Source: Rhizobium hidalgonense
GTDB taxonomy: Bacteria > Pseudomonadota > Alphaproteobacteria > Rhizobiales > Rhizobiaceae
NCBI RefSeq assembly: GCF_002914525.1
Contig: NZ_LODW01000070.1
Location: 1 to 64,000, forward strand
Length of the DNA: 64,000 bases
Direction of reading: 5' to 3'
The position numbers were made by a program, and so were the translations under genes. Numbering within the stretch: position 1 is the first letter of the stretch; each line of letters begins with the position of its first letter. Shown piece after piece: positions 36,121 through 43,794 of the stretch. The notes under the pieces were generated by a model. It worked only from the letters and a program-made list of their open reading frames with translations. It made no database searches and was not told where the DNA came from.

Positions 36121-36975
36121 TCAGTGGTTCGCCGTTTCGCCAAGAACGGTCGCAAATTCCAGCATGCGACGGCGGCGAAGGGCTGCCTCTTCCCCGACTT
36201 GGAGGATGACGGATTCCGCGAGACAATCGAGTAGCGCGATCAGCGGCGGAAGATTGTCGAGATCGGGGGCGCGCGCGGGCGGCAAGGGCAGCATGACATT
36301 CGACTGGTCGGCCATCCAGTCTGCTTGCTGCGGTGAAATGAGCACGACCTTGTAGCCGTAGCGCCGGGCGGTTCGGGCAAGCAGGCGCGCCTTGGCGAAG
36401 CGGCGACAATCGATGATGACGAGCAGCGCATCGTCGACGGCCAGCCGGGCGAAGAGTTCGGCAAAACGGTTGTCGGCGCCGTCGAGTGTGCGCACGCCGT
36501 CACGGGCTTGCGTCAGCCGCTGACAGAAATGATGGGCAAGGCTTGCGAGCCGGGCATGCGTGGCGATCGACACTTCGCGGGCGGTGCTGATCAGACTGAC
36601 GGCTTCGGACCAATGCGGCTGCGCCGTCAGATGATAGATATGGTGGAGCGCCTGGATCTGTTCGGCAACCAGCACGGCGAGCGGTTTGCCCTCGGCGGCG
36701 TCCTGATGCAGTTCGCTCATGGCGCTTTGCAATTGCGCCGGCGATGTCGTCACGGTCTCGCGAATCTCCACTTTGACACTGTCCAATCCCTGATAACCGA
36801 GCGCGCGCAGGAAGCGCCCGACGGTCATCGGCGACAGATCCAGCCGGTCGGCGACGGATGCCGCTGTCTCAAACGGCAGGTCGTTCAGGTGTTCGGTGAA
36901 ATATTTCGCGATACGGCGTTCGGCCGGTGTGCCGGTTTTTGCGTATTGCCTGAGCTTTTGCACAAAGTCTTCCAC
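36121..36975 (-). CDS. RpiR/MurR family transcriptional regulator
   Basis: A 284-residue regulator with an N-terminal RpiR helix-turn-helix (AASVADRLDLSPMTVGRFLRAL) and a C-terminal SIS domain that binds a phosphosugar. The start is GTG at 36975 with GGGGGAGG just upstream. It converges on the FGGY kinase gene, four bases apart, and could govern part of the polyol locus or an unlinked sugar pathway. The 234-base region to its right is AT-rich and probably holds its promoter. Confidence 0.86.
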   Translation of the reverse strand: MEDFVQKLRQYAKTGTPAERRIAKYFTEHLNDLPFETAASVADRLDLSPMTVGRFLRALGYQGLDSVKVEIRETVTTSPAQLQSAMSELHQDAAEGKPLAVLVAEQIQALHHIYHLTAQPHWSEAVSLISTAREVSIATHARLASLAHHFCQRLTQARDGVRTLDGADNRFAELFARLAVDDALLVIIDCRRFAKARLLARTARRYGYKVVLISPQQADWMADQSNVMLPLPPARAPDLDNLPPLIALLDCLAESVILQVGEEAALRRRRMLEFATVLGETANH

Positions 36976-37209
36976 ATCAGCCTCCCCCGTTTTTCCTCAG
37001 AGGCGTTCCGTGGACGCGCTGTTGCGACCCCTCGTCTTTGCAACTATTTCGGAAGCTGCTTCTCAGGCTCATGCATATTTGATAGGCGACAATACTATAT
37101 TAGCATTTAATTTTCGACAAGTTTTCTATTACCACATGCAATTTTATTCTCTCTTGTGGGTAGTCTCCATCTTTCCTACATCTTCCGCGCAACCGGAGAC
37201 GCCTGAGAC

Positions 37210-37923
37210 ATGATCCTTGACGCCGCTCGACTATCGCTCACCAATTTGTTTGCGCCGGAAACACGCGCAGTCTTCTGGAAAGTGCTCGGCCTGACAATCC
37301 TCGTGCTGGTCGGCCTGTGGTTCGCGCTGCGCGGGGCCTTCATGGCTTTCCTCTTTCCCTGGCTCACCAGCTTCGTTCCCGATGTGCCGGATTGGGCGGG
37401 GTGGCTCGCCCTGGTATTTGCAATTCTCGCCGGCATCGGCCTTGCGCTGATGCTGGCATTGCTGCTTTCGCCGGTCACGGCGCTGATCGCCGGCCTGTTT
37501 CTCGACGATGTCGCCGATGTCATCGAAAAACGCGATTATCCCAAGGACGCAGCGGGTACCGCCATGCCGCTCGGTCCGGCGATGGCAAGCTCGATCAAGT
37601 TCCTCGGCGTGGTGATCCTCGGCAATATCGTTGCCTTGCTGCTGCTGTTCATCCCCGGCGTCAATCTGATCGCCTTCTTTCTGGTGAACGGCTATCTGCT
37701 TGGACGGGAATTTTTCGAATTCGCCGCCATGCGGTTTCGTTCGCCGGAGGAGGCGCGGCTCTTCCGCGCCAAACACGCATCCACCGTGTTCCTCGGCGGG
37801 CTGGTGATCGCGATGTTTCTGGCGATCCCGTTCGTCAATCTTCTCACGCCGCTGTTTGCCGCCGGCATGATGGTGCATTTGCACAAGCTGATTTCCGCGC
37901 GAGACACTGGTTTGCGAGCCTGA
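37210..37923 (+). CDS. EI24 domain (CysZ-like) membrane protein
   Basis: A 237-residue inner-membrane protein of the EI24/CysZ group, with about four long hydrophobic segments (near 20-45, 55-95, 125-160 and 190-225). CysZ proteins carry sulfate into the cytoplasm, but in alphaproteobacteria EI24 proteins are mostly unassigned and no cys gene is nearby. The upstream 150 bases are markedly AT-rich for this genome (around 37030-37170). Confidence 0.78.
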   Translation: MILDAARLSLTNLFAPETRAVFWKVLGLTILVLVGLWFALRGAFMAFLFPWLTSFVPDVPDWAGWLALVFAILAGIGLALMLALLLSPVTALIAGLFLDDVADVIEKRDYPKDAAGTAMPLGPAMASSIKFLGVVILGNIVALLLLFIPGVNLIAFFLVNGYLLGREFFEFAAMRFRSPEEARLFRAKHASTVFLGGLVIAMFLAIPFVNLLTPLFAAGMMVHLHKLISARDTGLRA

Positions 37924-37926
37924 GGC

Positions 37927-38352
37927 TCAACCGGGCAGGGCGGAGGCGTCGTACATCGCTGCGAAGTCCGCGCTCGGCGGTATCGGCTTGATGATGTCGA
38001 TCAGCACGCCGTTCGGATCGGCGGTGATGAAATGCCGCTGGCCGAAATCCTCGTCGCGGATCTCCCGCAAAATCGGTAGGCCGGCGTTGCGGCAGGCAAC
38101 GTAGACACCGTCGACATCTTCGACCTCGAAATTGAGCAATAGGCCGCGAGCGTTGGTGCGCGCGACCGCAGGAATGGTCTCGTGGCTGCTGTCGAGGATG
38201 GCGAGCGCGACATGCTCGGCCTCTGCCGATTGCAGGTGAACGTACCAGTCGTTTTCAAAAAGTGCGCTGAAGCCGAAGTGGCTGATGTAGAAGGCGGCGG
38301 TACCCGGAACATCGTCCGTCATGATCACCGGATAGTAGCTGGTCGATCTCAT
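37927..38352 (-). CDS. VOC (glyoxalase/bleomycin-resistance) family protein
   Basis: A 141-residue protein with a single vicinal-oxygen-chelate domain made of two beta-alpha-beta-beta-beta units (YPVIMTDDVPGTAAFYISHFGF and LLNFEVEDVDGVYVACRNAG). It could be a small dioxygenase, a glyoxalase or a drug-binding protein; metal residues are not clear enough to choose. It is divergent from the TetR gene, and the 83-base gap between them carries two inverted repeats, so it is probably the TetR protein's target. Confidence 0.8.
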   Translation of the reverse strand: MRSTSYYPVIMTDDVPGTAAFYISHFGFSALFENDWYVHLQSAEAEHVALAILDSSHETIPAVARTNARGLLLNFEVEDVDGVYVACRNAGLPILREIRDEDFGQRHFITADPNGVLIDIIKPIPPSADFAAMYDASALPG

Positions 38353-38374
38353 GCCTTGCTCCTTTGCTAAATTT

Positions 38375-38424
38375 ACATACAGGATGTATGTTTTTGCCTA
38401 TTAACATACATGCGGTTTGTATGT
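38375..38424. promoter_or_regulatory. Two TetR operators between the VOC and TetR genes
   Basis: ACATAC and GTATGT occur as two inverted pairs: 38375-38380/38386-38391 (five-base spacer) and 38404-38409/38419-38424 (nine-base spacer, or seven counting ACATACA/TGTATGT). Both lie in the short divergent gap, one nearer each start codon. Confidence 0.75.
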
Positions 38425-38435
38425 AAATAGACCCC

Positions 38436-39014
38436 ATGGGCCGCAGCAATCGCGAGAGAACGGAACAGACGAGGCAAGCGCTGATCGACGCCGGCCGGCG
38501 CTTCTTTGTCGGCAAAGGTTATGCCGAAACGGCAACGCCGGAGATCGTCGCGGCGGCAGGGGTGACCCGAGGCGCGCTCTATCATCATTTTGAAGACAAG
38601 AAGGCGCTTTTTCGCGCGGTGATCGCGTGCGAGATGCAAGAGGCGGCTAAGGCAATCGAGGCGTCTTCGGCGCCTGGGGATGGGCCGCGCGCTGCGCTGA
38701 TTGCCGGCGCTTCGGCCTATTTCAGCGCAATGGCTGAGCCCGGGCGAACCCGGCTTTTGCTGATGGAAGCGCCCGCGGTTCTCGGCTTGCCGGCGACTGC
38801 GGCAATGGATGCCGAGAATGCGGAGGCGACCTTGCGTGCAGGACTGGCGGCGCTTGTGCCTGGGGCGGGAACGCTGCTCGGCCCGCTGACATCGCTGCTG
38901 TCGGCGGCTTTCGACCGTGCCGCGATCGCGATCGAAGCGGGCGGAGAGCGGCGGGATTACGAGCAGGCGATAACAACCTTACTCGACGGCCTCGCCGATC
39001 ACCTGCGGCGGTAG
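38436..39014 (+). CDS. TetR family transcriptional regulator
   Basis: A 192-residue repressor with a standard TetR DNA-binding domain (ATPEIVAAAGVTRGALYHHF, about residues 32-51) and a C-terminal domain of the AcrR-like kind. It is divergent from the VOC gene, with two operator-like palindromes between them, and should repress it and itself. The last 36 bases overlap the end of the nth gene, which runs the other way. Confidence 0.86.
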   Translation: MGRSNRERTEQTRQALIDAGRRFFVGKGYAETATPEIVAAAGVTRGALYHHFEDKKALFRAVIACEMQEAAKAIEASSAPGDGPRAALIAGASAYFSAMAEPGRTRLLLMEAPAVLGLPATAAMDAENAEATLRAGLAALVPGAGTLLGPLTSLLSAAFDRAAIAIEAGGERRDYEQAITTLLDGLADHLRR

Positions 39015-39761
39015 CTCGACGAGCGGCGCCGGCACATCCCAACTCTTCTCCGGCGACTTGCAGAGATCGGCGATGACGCAGCGCTCGCATTCCGGGCGGC
39101 GCGCCTTGCAGGTATAACGCCCGTGCAGGATCAGCCAGTGATGGGCGTGATAGAGGTAATGTTTCGGGATCACCTTCATCAACCGCGCCTCGACCTCGTC
39201 GGGCGTCTTGCCGGGGGCAAGCCGGATGCGATTGGCGATGCGGAAGATATGGGTGTCGACGGCCATCGTCGCTTGGCCGAAGGCCATGGACAGCACGACA
39301 TTGGCGGTCTTGCGGCCGACACCCGGCAATTTTACCAGCTCCTCTCGCGTCTCCGGCACCTTGCCGGCGAAATCGTCGACCAGCATCTGCGCGAGCGCGA
39401 TGACGTTTTTCGCCTTGTTGCGATAGAGGCCGATCGTCTTGATATGATCGCGCAGCCGCTCCTCGCCGAGATCGAGCATCTTTTCCGGCGTATCGGCAAC
39501 CTTGAAGAGCGCGCGGGTCGCCTTGTTGACGCCGACATCGGTCGCCTGCGCCGACAGTGCGACCGCGACAACCAGGGTGAAGGGATTGCTATGCTCGAGT
39601 TCGCCCCTCGGTTCGGGCCGCTGCACCGAGAAGCGGCGGAAGATCTCCTCGCGCTCGGCCGGCGAATAGGCGGTCTTCACCGCCGCCGCCGGTTTGCGGC
39701 GGGCGATCACATTCGAGTTTTGCGACGGTTTGCCAACGGATTTGAGTTTCGGATTCGCCAT
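38979..39761 (-). CDS. nth: Endonuclease III
   Basis: A 260-residue base-excision-repair DNA glycosylase/AP lyase removing oxidised pyrimidines. The helix-hairpin-helix and catalytic Lys are in LPGVGRKTANVV, the catalytic Asp in AVDTHIFR, and the iron-sulfur cluster ligands follow C-x6-C-x2-C-x5-C in CKARRPECERCVIADLC. About 45 extra N-terminal residues precede the core compared with the E. coli enzyme, as in other rhizobia. I placed the start at 39761; in-frame ATGs at 39785 and 39812 are possible, and none has a strong ribosome site. It overlaps the TetR gene by 36 bases. Confidence 0.92.
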   Translation of the reverse strand: MANPKLKSVGKPSQNSNVIARRKPAAAVKTAYSPAEREEIFRRFSVQRPEPRGELEHSNPFTLVVAVALSAQATDVGVNKATRALFKVADTPEKMLDLGEERLRDHIKTIGLYRNKAKNVIALAQMLVDDFAGKVPETREELVKLPGVGRKTANVVLSMAFGQATMAVDTHIFRIANRIRLAPGKTPDEVEARLMKVIPKHYLYHAHHWLILHGRYTCKARRPECERCVIADLCKSPEKSWDVPAPLVELPPQVIGEAVE

Positions 39762-39783
39762 GGTGAATCTATACTCAGCAGCC

Positions 39784-40281
39784 ATGATGGAAAGCAACGC
39801 CGACAGCTTCAACGAGCAGCCTGTTTTCGCTGCCGAACTCCTCCCCCACCGGTCGCTCGGCCGCCGGGGTTTCAGGGTGCTGCTTATCCTGTCCGGTTCC
39901 CTCTGCTTTCTCTACGGCACGTTCTTCATCGCGACCGGCGCCTGGCCGATCGGTTTCTTCTTCGGGCTGGATTTCCTGCTTCTCTATGGCGCCTTCTGGC
40001 TGAGCTACCGCTCAGGACGGGCGCGCGAGGAGGTCACGGTGTCGCGCACCGATGTGTCGGTGCGCAAGTTTGCGCCATCGGGACGAATGGTGGAGCATCA
40101 CTTCAACCCATACTGGGCGCGCTTCCTCATCCGCCGGCACCAGGAGATCGGCATCCTTTCCATGCAGATCTTCGGCGAGGGCCGCCGCACCGATATCGGT
40201 TCCTTCCTCAACCCCGACGATCGTGAAAGCTTCGCCAAAGCCTTCAAGGGCGCGCTCGCCACGGTCAAGCAGCGTATCTGA
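39784..40281 (+). CDS. DUF2244 domain membrane protein
   Basis: A 165-residue protein with two hydrophobic segments near residues 30-70 (VLLILSGSLCFLYGTFF, FFFGLDFLLLYGAFWLSY) followed by a cytoplasmic beta-rich domain (VTVSRTDVSVRKFAPSGRMVEHHFNPYWARF), the DUF2244 layout. Its start overlaps or abuts the divergent nth start, so the two share a very short promoter region. Members of this family are small inner-membrane proteins of unknown function often found near nth in alphaproteobacteria. Start chosen at the first ATG after the nth start region; MM allows either of two adjacent codons. Confidence 0.75.
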   Translation: MMESNADSFNEQPVFAAELLPHRSLGRRGFRVLLILSGSLCFLYGTFFIATGAWPIGFFFGLDFLLLYGAFWLSYRSGRAREEVTVSRTDVSVRKFAPSGRMVEHHFNPYWARFLIRRHQEIGILSMQIFGEGRRTDIGSFLNPDDRESFAKAFKGALATVKQRI

Positions 40282-40354
40282 ACTACAGGTGCGCAAGAAA
40301 CGGGTGGTTTGCGAACAGCCTATTGATTATCTCCTTACGACAAGGAGAAAGACG

Positions 40355-41227
40355 ATGAATATGATTGCGAACCTGCAAAAAGACATCACGCCTGACGGCC
40401 CTGATTATGACATTGTGCGCCGGGTGATCGAACTGATCACCGAGGATTACCGCGACCAGCCTTCGCTGGAGGTGATCGCCGCGCGGCTCAACCAGTCGCC
40501 GACCCAGCTGCAGAAGACCTTCACCCGCTGGGCCGGCCTGTCGCCCAAGGGCTTCCTGCAGGCGGTGACGCTCGATCACGCCAAGCGGCTGCTGCGCAAG
40601 GAAGATATGCCGTTACTGGAGACCTCGATCGAGGTCGGCCTGTCCGGGCCGAGCCGGCTGCATGATCTCTTCGTCACCCATGAGGCGATGTCACCCGGCG
40701 AGTGGAAGGCCAAGGGCGGTGGCCTCACCATCCGTTACGGCTTCCACATCTGCCCCTTCGGTATCGCGCTAATCATGGTGACCGACCGCGGCCTTGCCGG
40801 CCTTGCCTTCAGCGATTCCGGCGACGAGCGGGCCTGCCTCGAAGACATGACCTGCCGCTGGCCGAATGCCTGTTATATCGAGGATCTGCAGGCGACGGTT
40901 CCCTACGCCGCCCGAATCTTCGAGCCCGGCAGATGGTCTTCCGAGCAGCCGCTGCGCGTCGTGCTGATCGGCACCGATTTTCAGGTGCGCGTCTGGCAGA
41001 GCCTCATGAAGATCCCGTTCGGCAAGGCCGTCACCTATTCCGATATCGCCAACGATATCGGCCGGCCGACGGCGCAGCGCGCCGTGGGGGCGGCGGTCGG
41101 GGCAAACCCGATCTCCTTCGTCGTGCCCTGCCATCGCGCGCTCGGCAAGAATGGCGCTTTGACGGGATATCACTGGGGCCTCACCCGCAAGCGGGCGATG
41201 CTCGGTTGGGAATCGGCGCATGCCTGA
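40355..41227 (+). CDS. AraC-type HTH fused to O6-alkylguanine-DNA methyltransferase (Ada-like)
   Basis: A 290-residue protein joining an N-terminal AraC-type helix-turn-helix (about 15-110, LEVIAARLNQSPTQLQKTF) to a C-terminal methylated-DNA-cysteine methyltransferase whose acceptor Cys is in VVPCHRAL. The zinc-binding methylphosphotriester domain that starts full Ada is missing, so phosphotriester sensing is probably absent; it may still be a DNA-binding repair protein. AAGGAGA precedes the ATG. With nth nearby this is a small DNA-repair neighbourhood. The long frame extending left over the DUF2244 gene is not used. Confidence 0.9.
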   Translation: MNMIANLQKDITPDGPDYDIVRRVIELITEDYRDQPSLEVIAARLNQSPTQLQKTFTRWAGLSPKGFLQAVTLDHAKRLLRKEDMPLLETSIEVGLSGPSRLHDLFVTHEAMSPGEWKAKGGGLTIRYGFHICPFGIALIMVTDRGLAGLAFSDSGDERACLEDMTCRWPNACYIEDLQATVPYAARIFEPGRWSSEQPLRVVLIGTDFQVRVWQSLMKIPFGKAVTYSDIANDIGRPTAQRAVGAAVGANPISFVVPCHRALGKNGALTGYHWGLTRKRAMLGWESAHA

Positions 41228-41280
41228 GCGGCGGATCGTTCGTCGCTTACCGTTCCGACCGTTCTCTCCTTGCGTCGCTC

Positions 41281-41331
41281 ACCCCCTCATCGCCTCGCTA
41301 TTGCTCCGGCACTTCTCCCCGCTGGGGAGAG
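41281..41331. repeat. REP-like rhizobial intergenic element overlapping the SorC gene end
   Basis: ACCCCCTCAT is followed by TCTCCCC GCT GGGGAGA (41314-41330), the core of a repeat common between genes in rhizobia. The stop codon and last residues of the minus-strand SorC regulator lie within it. A related GGGGAG-type repeat is found at 49658-49790. Confidence 0.6.
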
Positions 41332-42323
41332 GAGGCTGGTGGCGATGTTTCGGCCAATTCCAGCAATGCTCGGGCCGCACTTTCATCGGTGATCAGCGTG
41401 TTGCAGCCGATGCGCTTGATCGTGGCGCGGATGGCGATGGCGCGATGGGCGCCGCCGGAGGAGAGCACGATGTGCTTGGCCTCTTTCAGCGTATCGAGAT
41501 CGACGGACATGACACGCCGATTGATCGAGTGGTCGACGGAATTGCCGTCCTTGTCGAGGAAGTTGAACATGGTGTCGCAGACGCAGCCGGCATCCATCAG
41601 CTCCCGCAGCTCGGCCTTCGATATCCAGCCCTCCGACAGCGAGGTCGAATGCGGGCCGATATCGCCGCAGCTGACGATCGCTAGGTCGAGGTTCTCGGCG
41701 AGACGGTAGATCGTGTCCAGCCCGCATTTTTCGATCAGATTGCGCTTGGTCTCGATGGAATCCACGAGAAGCGGCGCCAGAAACATATAACATTCGGCGC
41801 CGAGCTGATTGGCCAGCCGCCATGTGTAATCGATCGGGTTCGTCTGGTGCACGGCGACGATGCCGCCGAGCAGCGAGACGACCTTGCAATTGGCGCGGCG
41901 CGGCGGCCGGAAGCTCGACAGCGAGGCGGTCATGGTGCGGCCCCAGCCGACGCCGATGGTATAATCGTCGGGGATGGCTTCGGAGAGGAACTGGCCAAGC
42001 GCCAGCCCGACATTCCGCGCCAGCGAATTGACGTCGCCATGGACCGGCGCCGGCACGACGATCGCCTCGTCGAGGCCATAGGCGCGCTCCAGCTTTACCG
42101 CAAGTTCGACGCAGTCGCCGATCGAATCGTTAATCCAGATTTGGACTTCGCTGCGCTTCATCGCCTCGTCGAGCAGGCGGATCACAGTGGTGCGGCTGAT
42201 GCCGAGCTGTTCGGCGACGTCCTTCTGGGTCAGGCCCTCATTGTAGTAGAGCCATGCCGCCCTCAGCCGCAGCGAGGATGCCTCGGAATAGGCCGTGTGC
42301 GTGCCGCGTTTGAGCTTGACCAC
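41298..42323 (-). CDS. SorC family sugar-binding transcriptional regulator
   Basis: A 341-residue regulator with a helix-turn-helix (TQKDVAEQLGISRTTVIRLL) and a SorC sugar-phosphate-binding domain (DYTIGVGWGRTMTASLSS, LITDESAARALLELA). The start is GTG at 42323 with GGAGGAAAT upstream. It is divergent from transaldolase with 430 bases between them, so tal or an unlinked pentose/erythritol pathway may be its target. The last 17 residues (SPPASSPQRGEVPEQ region) are encoded by a dispersed repeat and are probably not part of the original protein. Confidence 0.85.
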   Translation of the reverse strand: MVKLKRGTHTAYSEASSLRLRAAWLYYNEGLTQKDVAEQLGISRTTVIRLLDEAMKRSEVQIWINDSIGDCVELAVKLERAYGLDEAIVVPAPVHGDVNSLARNVGLALGQFLSEAIPDDYTIGVGWGRTMTASLSSFRPPRRANCKVVSLLGGIVAVHQTNPIDYTWRLANQLGAECYMFLAPLLVDSIETKRNLIEKCGLDTIYRLAENLDLAIVSCGDIGPHSTSLSEGWISKAELRELMDAGCVCDTMFNFLDKDGNSVDHSINRRVMSVDLDTLKEAKHIVLSSGGAHRAIAIRATIKRIGCNTLITDESAARALLELAETSPPASSPQRGEVPEQ

Positions 42324-42444
42324 ATTTCCTCCAGCCGAATTCCCGCCCTAAATCCCTTTTTGGGATCAACGGCTATCACGGCACCCTTGTTGCGGGGATA
42401 ATGACGGGTGTGACACTTATGTCAATTGAAATGCACAAATGTCC

Positions 42445-42474
42445 TTGACTTTCCCTCGGGCGAATGGCGATAGT
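42445..42474 (+). promoter_or_regulatory. Probable promoter of the transaldolase leader
   Basis: TTGACT (42445-42450) and GATAGT (42469-42474) are 18 bases apart and give a leader of about 275 bases before tal. CCTTGACTTTCC resembles the extended CTTGAC -35 region common in rhizobia. A small hairpin (GACAG/CTGTC) follows at 42481-42499, near the expected transcription start. Confidence 0.55.
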
Positions 42475-42516
42475 CCTGGCGACAGGAAATCGTTCTGTCC
42501 GTCCGAGGAGGACATA

Positions 42517-42693
42517 GTGCGGGCATGCCGAAAGTCACGACCGGCCTTTCAGCCGCAGCCGCAGCCGCAGCCGTTGCTTGCGTTCGGGCGGACGCTTGGC
42601 CGCGGGAACACGGCCACTGTCCTTCACGTTTATGAATCATCCGTGACGGATGCGCGCATTTTTGCCCGCAGCAGGCAGACAAGCTGTCGGTAG
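42517..42693 (+). CDS. Small ORF (58 residues) with a QP repeat in the tal leader
   Basis: A GTG-started frame with a perfect GAGGAGG ribosome site five bases upstream, ending 62 bases before tal. The product is basic, with FQPQPQPQPLL near residues 11-21 and no membrane segment or known domain. The repeat comes from CAGCCG units. An overlapping frame from ATG 42525 (35 residues, six Ala in a row) has a poorer ribosome-site distance. The rest of the 432-base gap between the SorC gene and tal holds the promoter above; nothing else is visible. It may be a regulatory leader peptide or a small protein; function unknown. Confidence 0.45.
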   Translation: MRACRKSRPAFQPQPQPQPLLAFGRTLGRGNTATVLHVYESSVTDARIFARSRQTSCR

Positions 42694-42755
42694 ATCACCT
42701 TTGCCGGGCGGAACTCGCGCCGGTCGCAGCCCAAGTTCAACAAGGATTATTGACC

Positions 42756-43721
42756 ATGACATCCAAGCTTGACCAACTTCGCGAGATTACCACTGTTGTC
42801 GCCGATACCGGCGACATCGAAGCCGTCGCCCGCCTGAAGCCTGTGGATTGCACGACCAACCCGAGCATCGTGCTGAAGGCGCTCGGCACGCCGATGTTTG
42901 CCGACGCCATCAAGGAAGCCGTCGCCTGGGGCAAGAAGCAGGGCGGCAATCCCGAAGCCGTTTCCTCTGCCGTCGCCGATCGCCTGGCCATCTCCGTCGG
43001 CGCCGCCCTGGTGAAGCTCGTCCCCGGCCGTGTTTCGACCGAAGTCGATGCCGATCTTTCCTTCGATACCGAGGCGTCGCTTGCCAAGGCGCGGTCGATC
43101 ATCGCCGCTTATAAGGATCGCGGCATCGATCAGGACCGCATCCTCATCAAGCTCGCCTCCACCTGGGAAGGCATCCGCGCCGCGGAAGTGCTGCAGAAGG
43201 AAGGCATCGACTGCAACCTGACGCTTCTCTTCAGCAAGGCCCAGGCGATTGCCTGCGCCGACGCCAAGGTGTTCCTGATCTCGCCCTTCGTCGGCCGCAT
43301 CCTCGACTGGTACAAGAAATCGACCGGCAAGGACTACACCGCCGAGGAAGATCCGGGCGTCATCTCCGTCCGCGAAATTTACAACTACTACAAGGCGAAT
43401 GACATCAAGACGATCGTCATGGGCGCCTCCTTCCGCAGCGCCGGCGAAATCGAGGCCCTTGCCGGCTGCGACCGCCTGACCATCAGCCCGAACCTGCTCG
43501 ACGAACTTGCCAAGGACGAAGGCAAGCTGGAGCGCAAGCTCTCTCCGGACAACAGCAAGCCGGATCCGAAGGTTTCGGTCGACGAAAAGACATTCCGCTG
43601 GATGATGAACGAAGACGCGATGGCGACGGAAAAACTTTCCGAAGGCATTCGTGCTTTCGCCAAGGATCTGACGACGCTACGCACCATGGTGCAGAAGGAA
43701 CTGCAGCTCGCTGCCGCCTGA
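42756..43721 (+). CDS. tal: Transaldolase
   Basis: A 321-residue TalB-type transaldolase of the non-oxidative pentose phosphate pathway, moving a dihydroxyacetone unit between sugar phosphates in the cytoplasm. The Schiff-base Lys132 is in ILIKLASTWEG, exactly the TalB number; CTTNPSI near residue 32 and LISPFVGRILDWY also match. AAGGAT precedes the ATG; the TTG six bases earlier is less likely. A strong terminator follows directly, so tal is a single gene with a long leader. Confidence 0.96.
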   Translation: MTSKLDQLREITTVVADTGDIEAVARLKPVDCTTNPSIVLKALGTPMFADAIKEAVAWGKKQGGNPEAVSSAVADRLAISVGAALVKLVPGRVSTEVDADLSFDTEASLAKARSIIAAYKDRGIDQDRILIKLASTWEGIRAAEVLQKEGIDCNLTLLFSKAQAIACADAKVFLISPFVGRILDWYKKSTGKDYTAEEDPGVISVREIYNYYKANDIKTIVMGASFRSAGEIEALAGCDRLTISPNLLDELAKDEGKLERKLSPDNSKPDPKVSVDEKTFRWMMNEDAMATEKLSEGIRAFAKDLTTLRTMVQKELQLAAA

Positions 43722-43741
43722 TAGGCTTACATGCAATCGAG

Positions 43742-43774
43742 GGCGCGGCTGCCGCCTGGCAGCCGCGCCTTTTT
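43742..43774 (+). terminator. Rho-independent terminator after tal
   Basis: GGCGCGGCTGCC GCCT GGCAGCCGCGCC, a perfect 12-pair stem, is followed by TTTTT. Confidence 0.92.
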
Positions 43775-43794
43775 CATGCTGTTATCAAGGGCAT

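Noticed and set aside
42525..42632. Alternative 35-residue Ala-rich ORF in the tal leader
   Set aside because: Its ATG is 13 bases from the ribosome site, while the GTG at 42517 in another frame is at the ideal distance; the Ala run is a by-product of the CAGCCG repeat.
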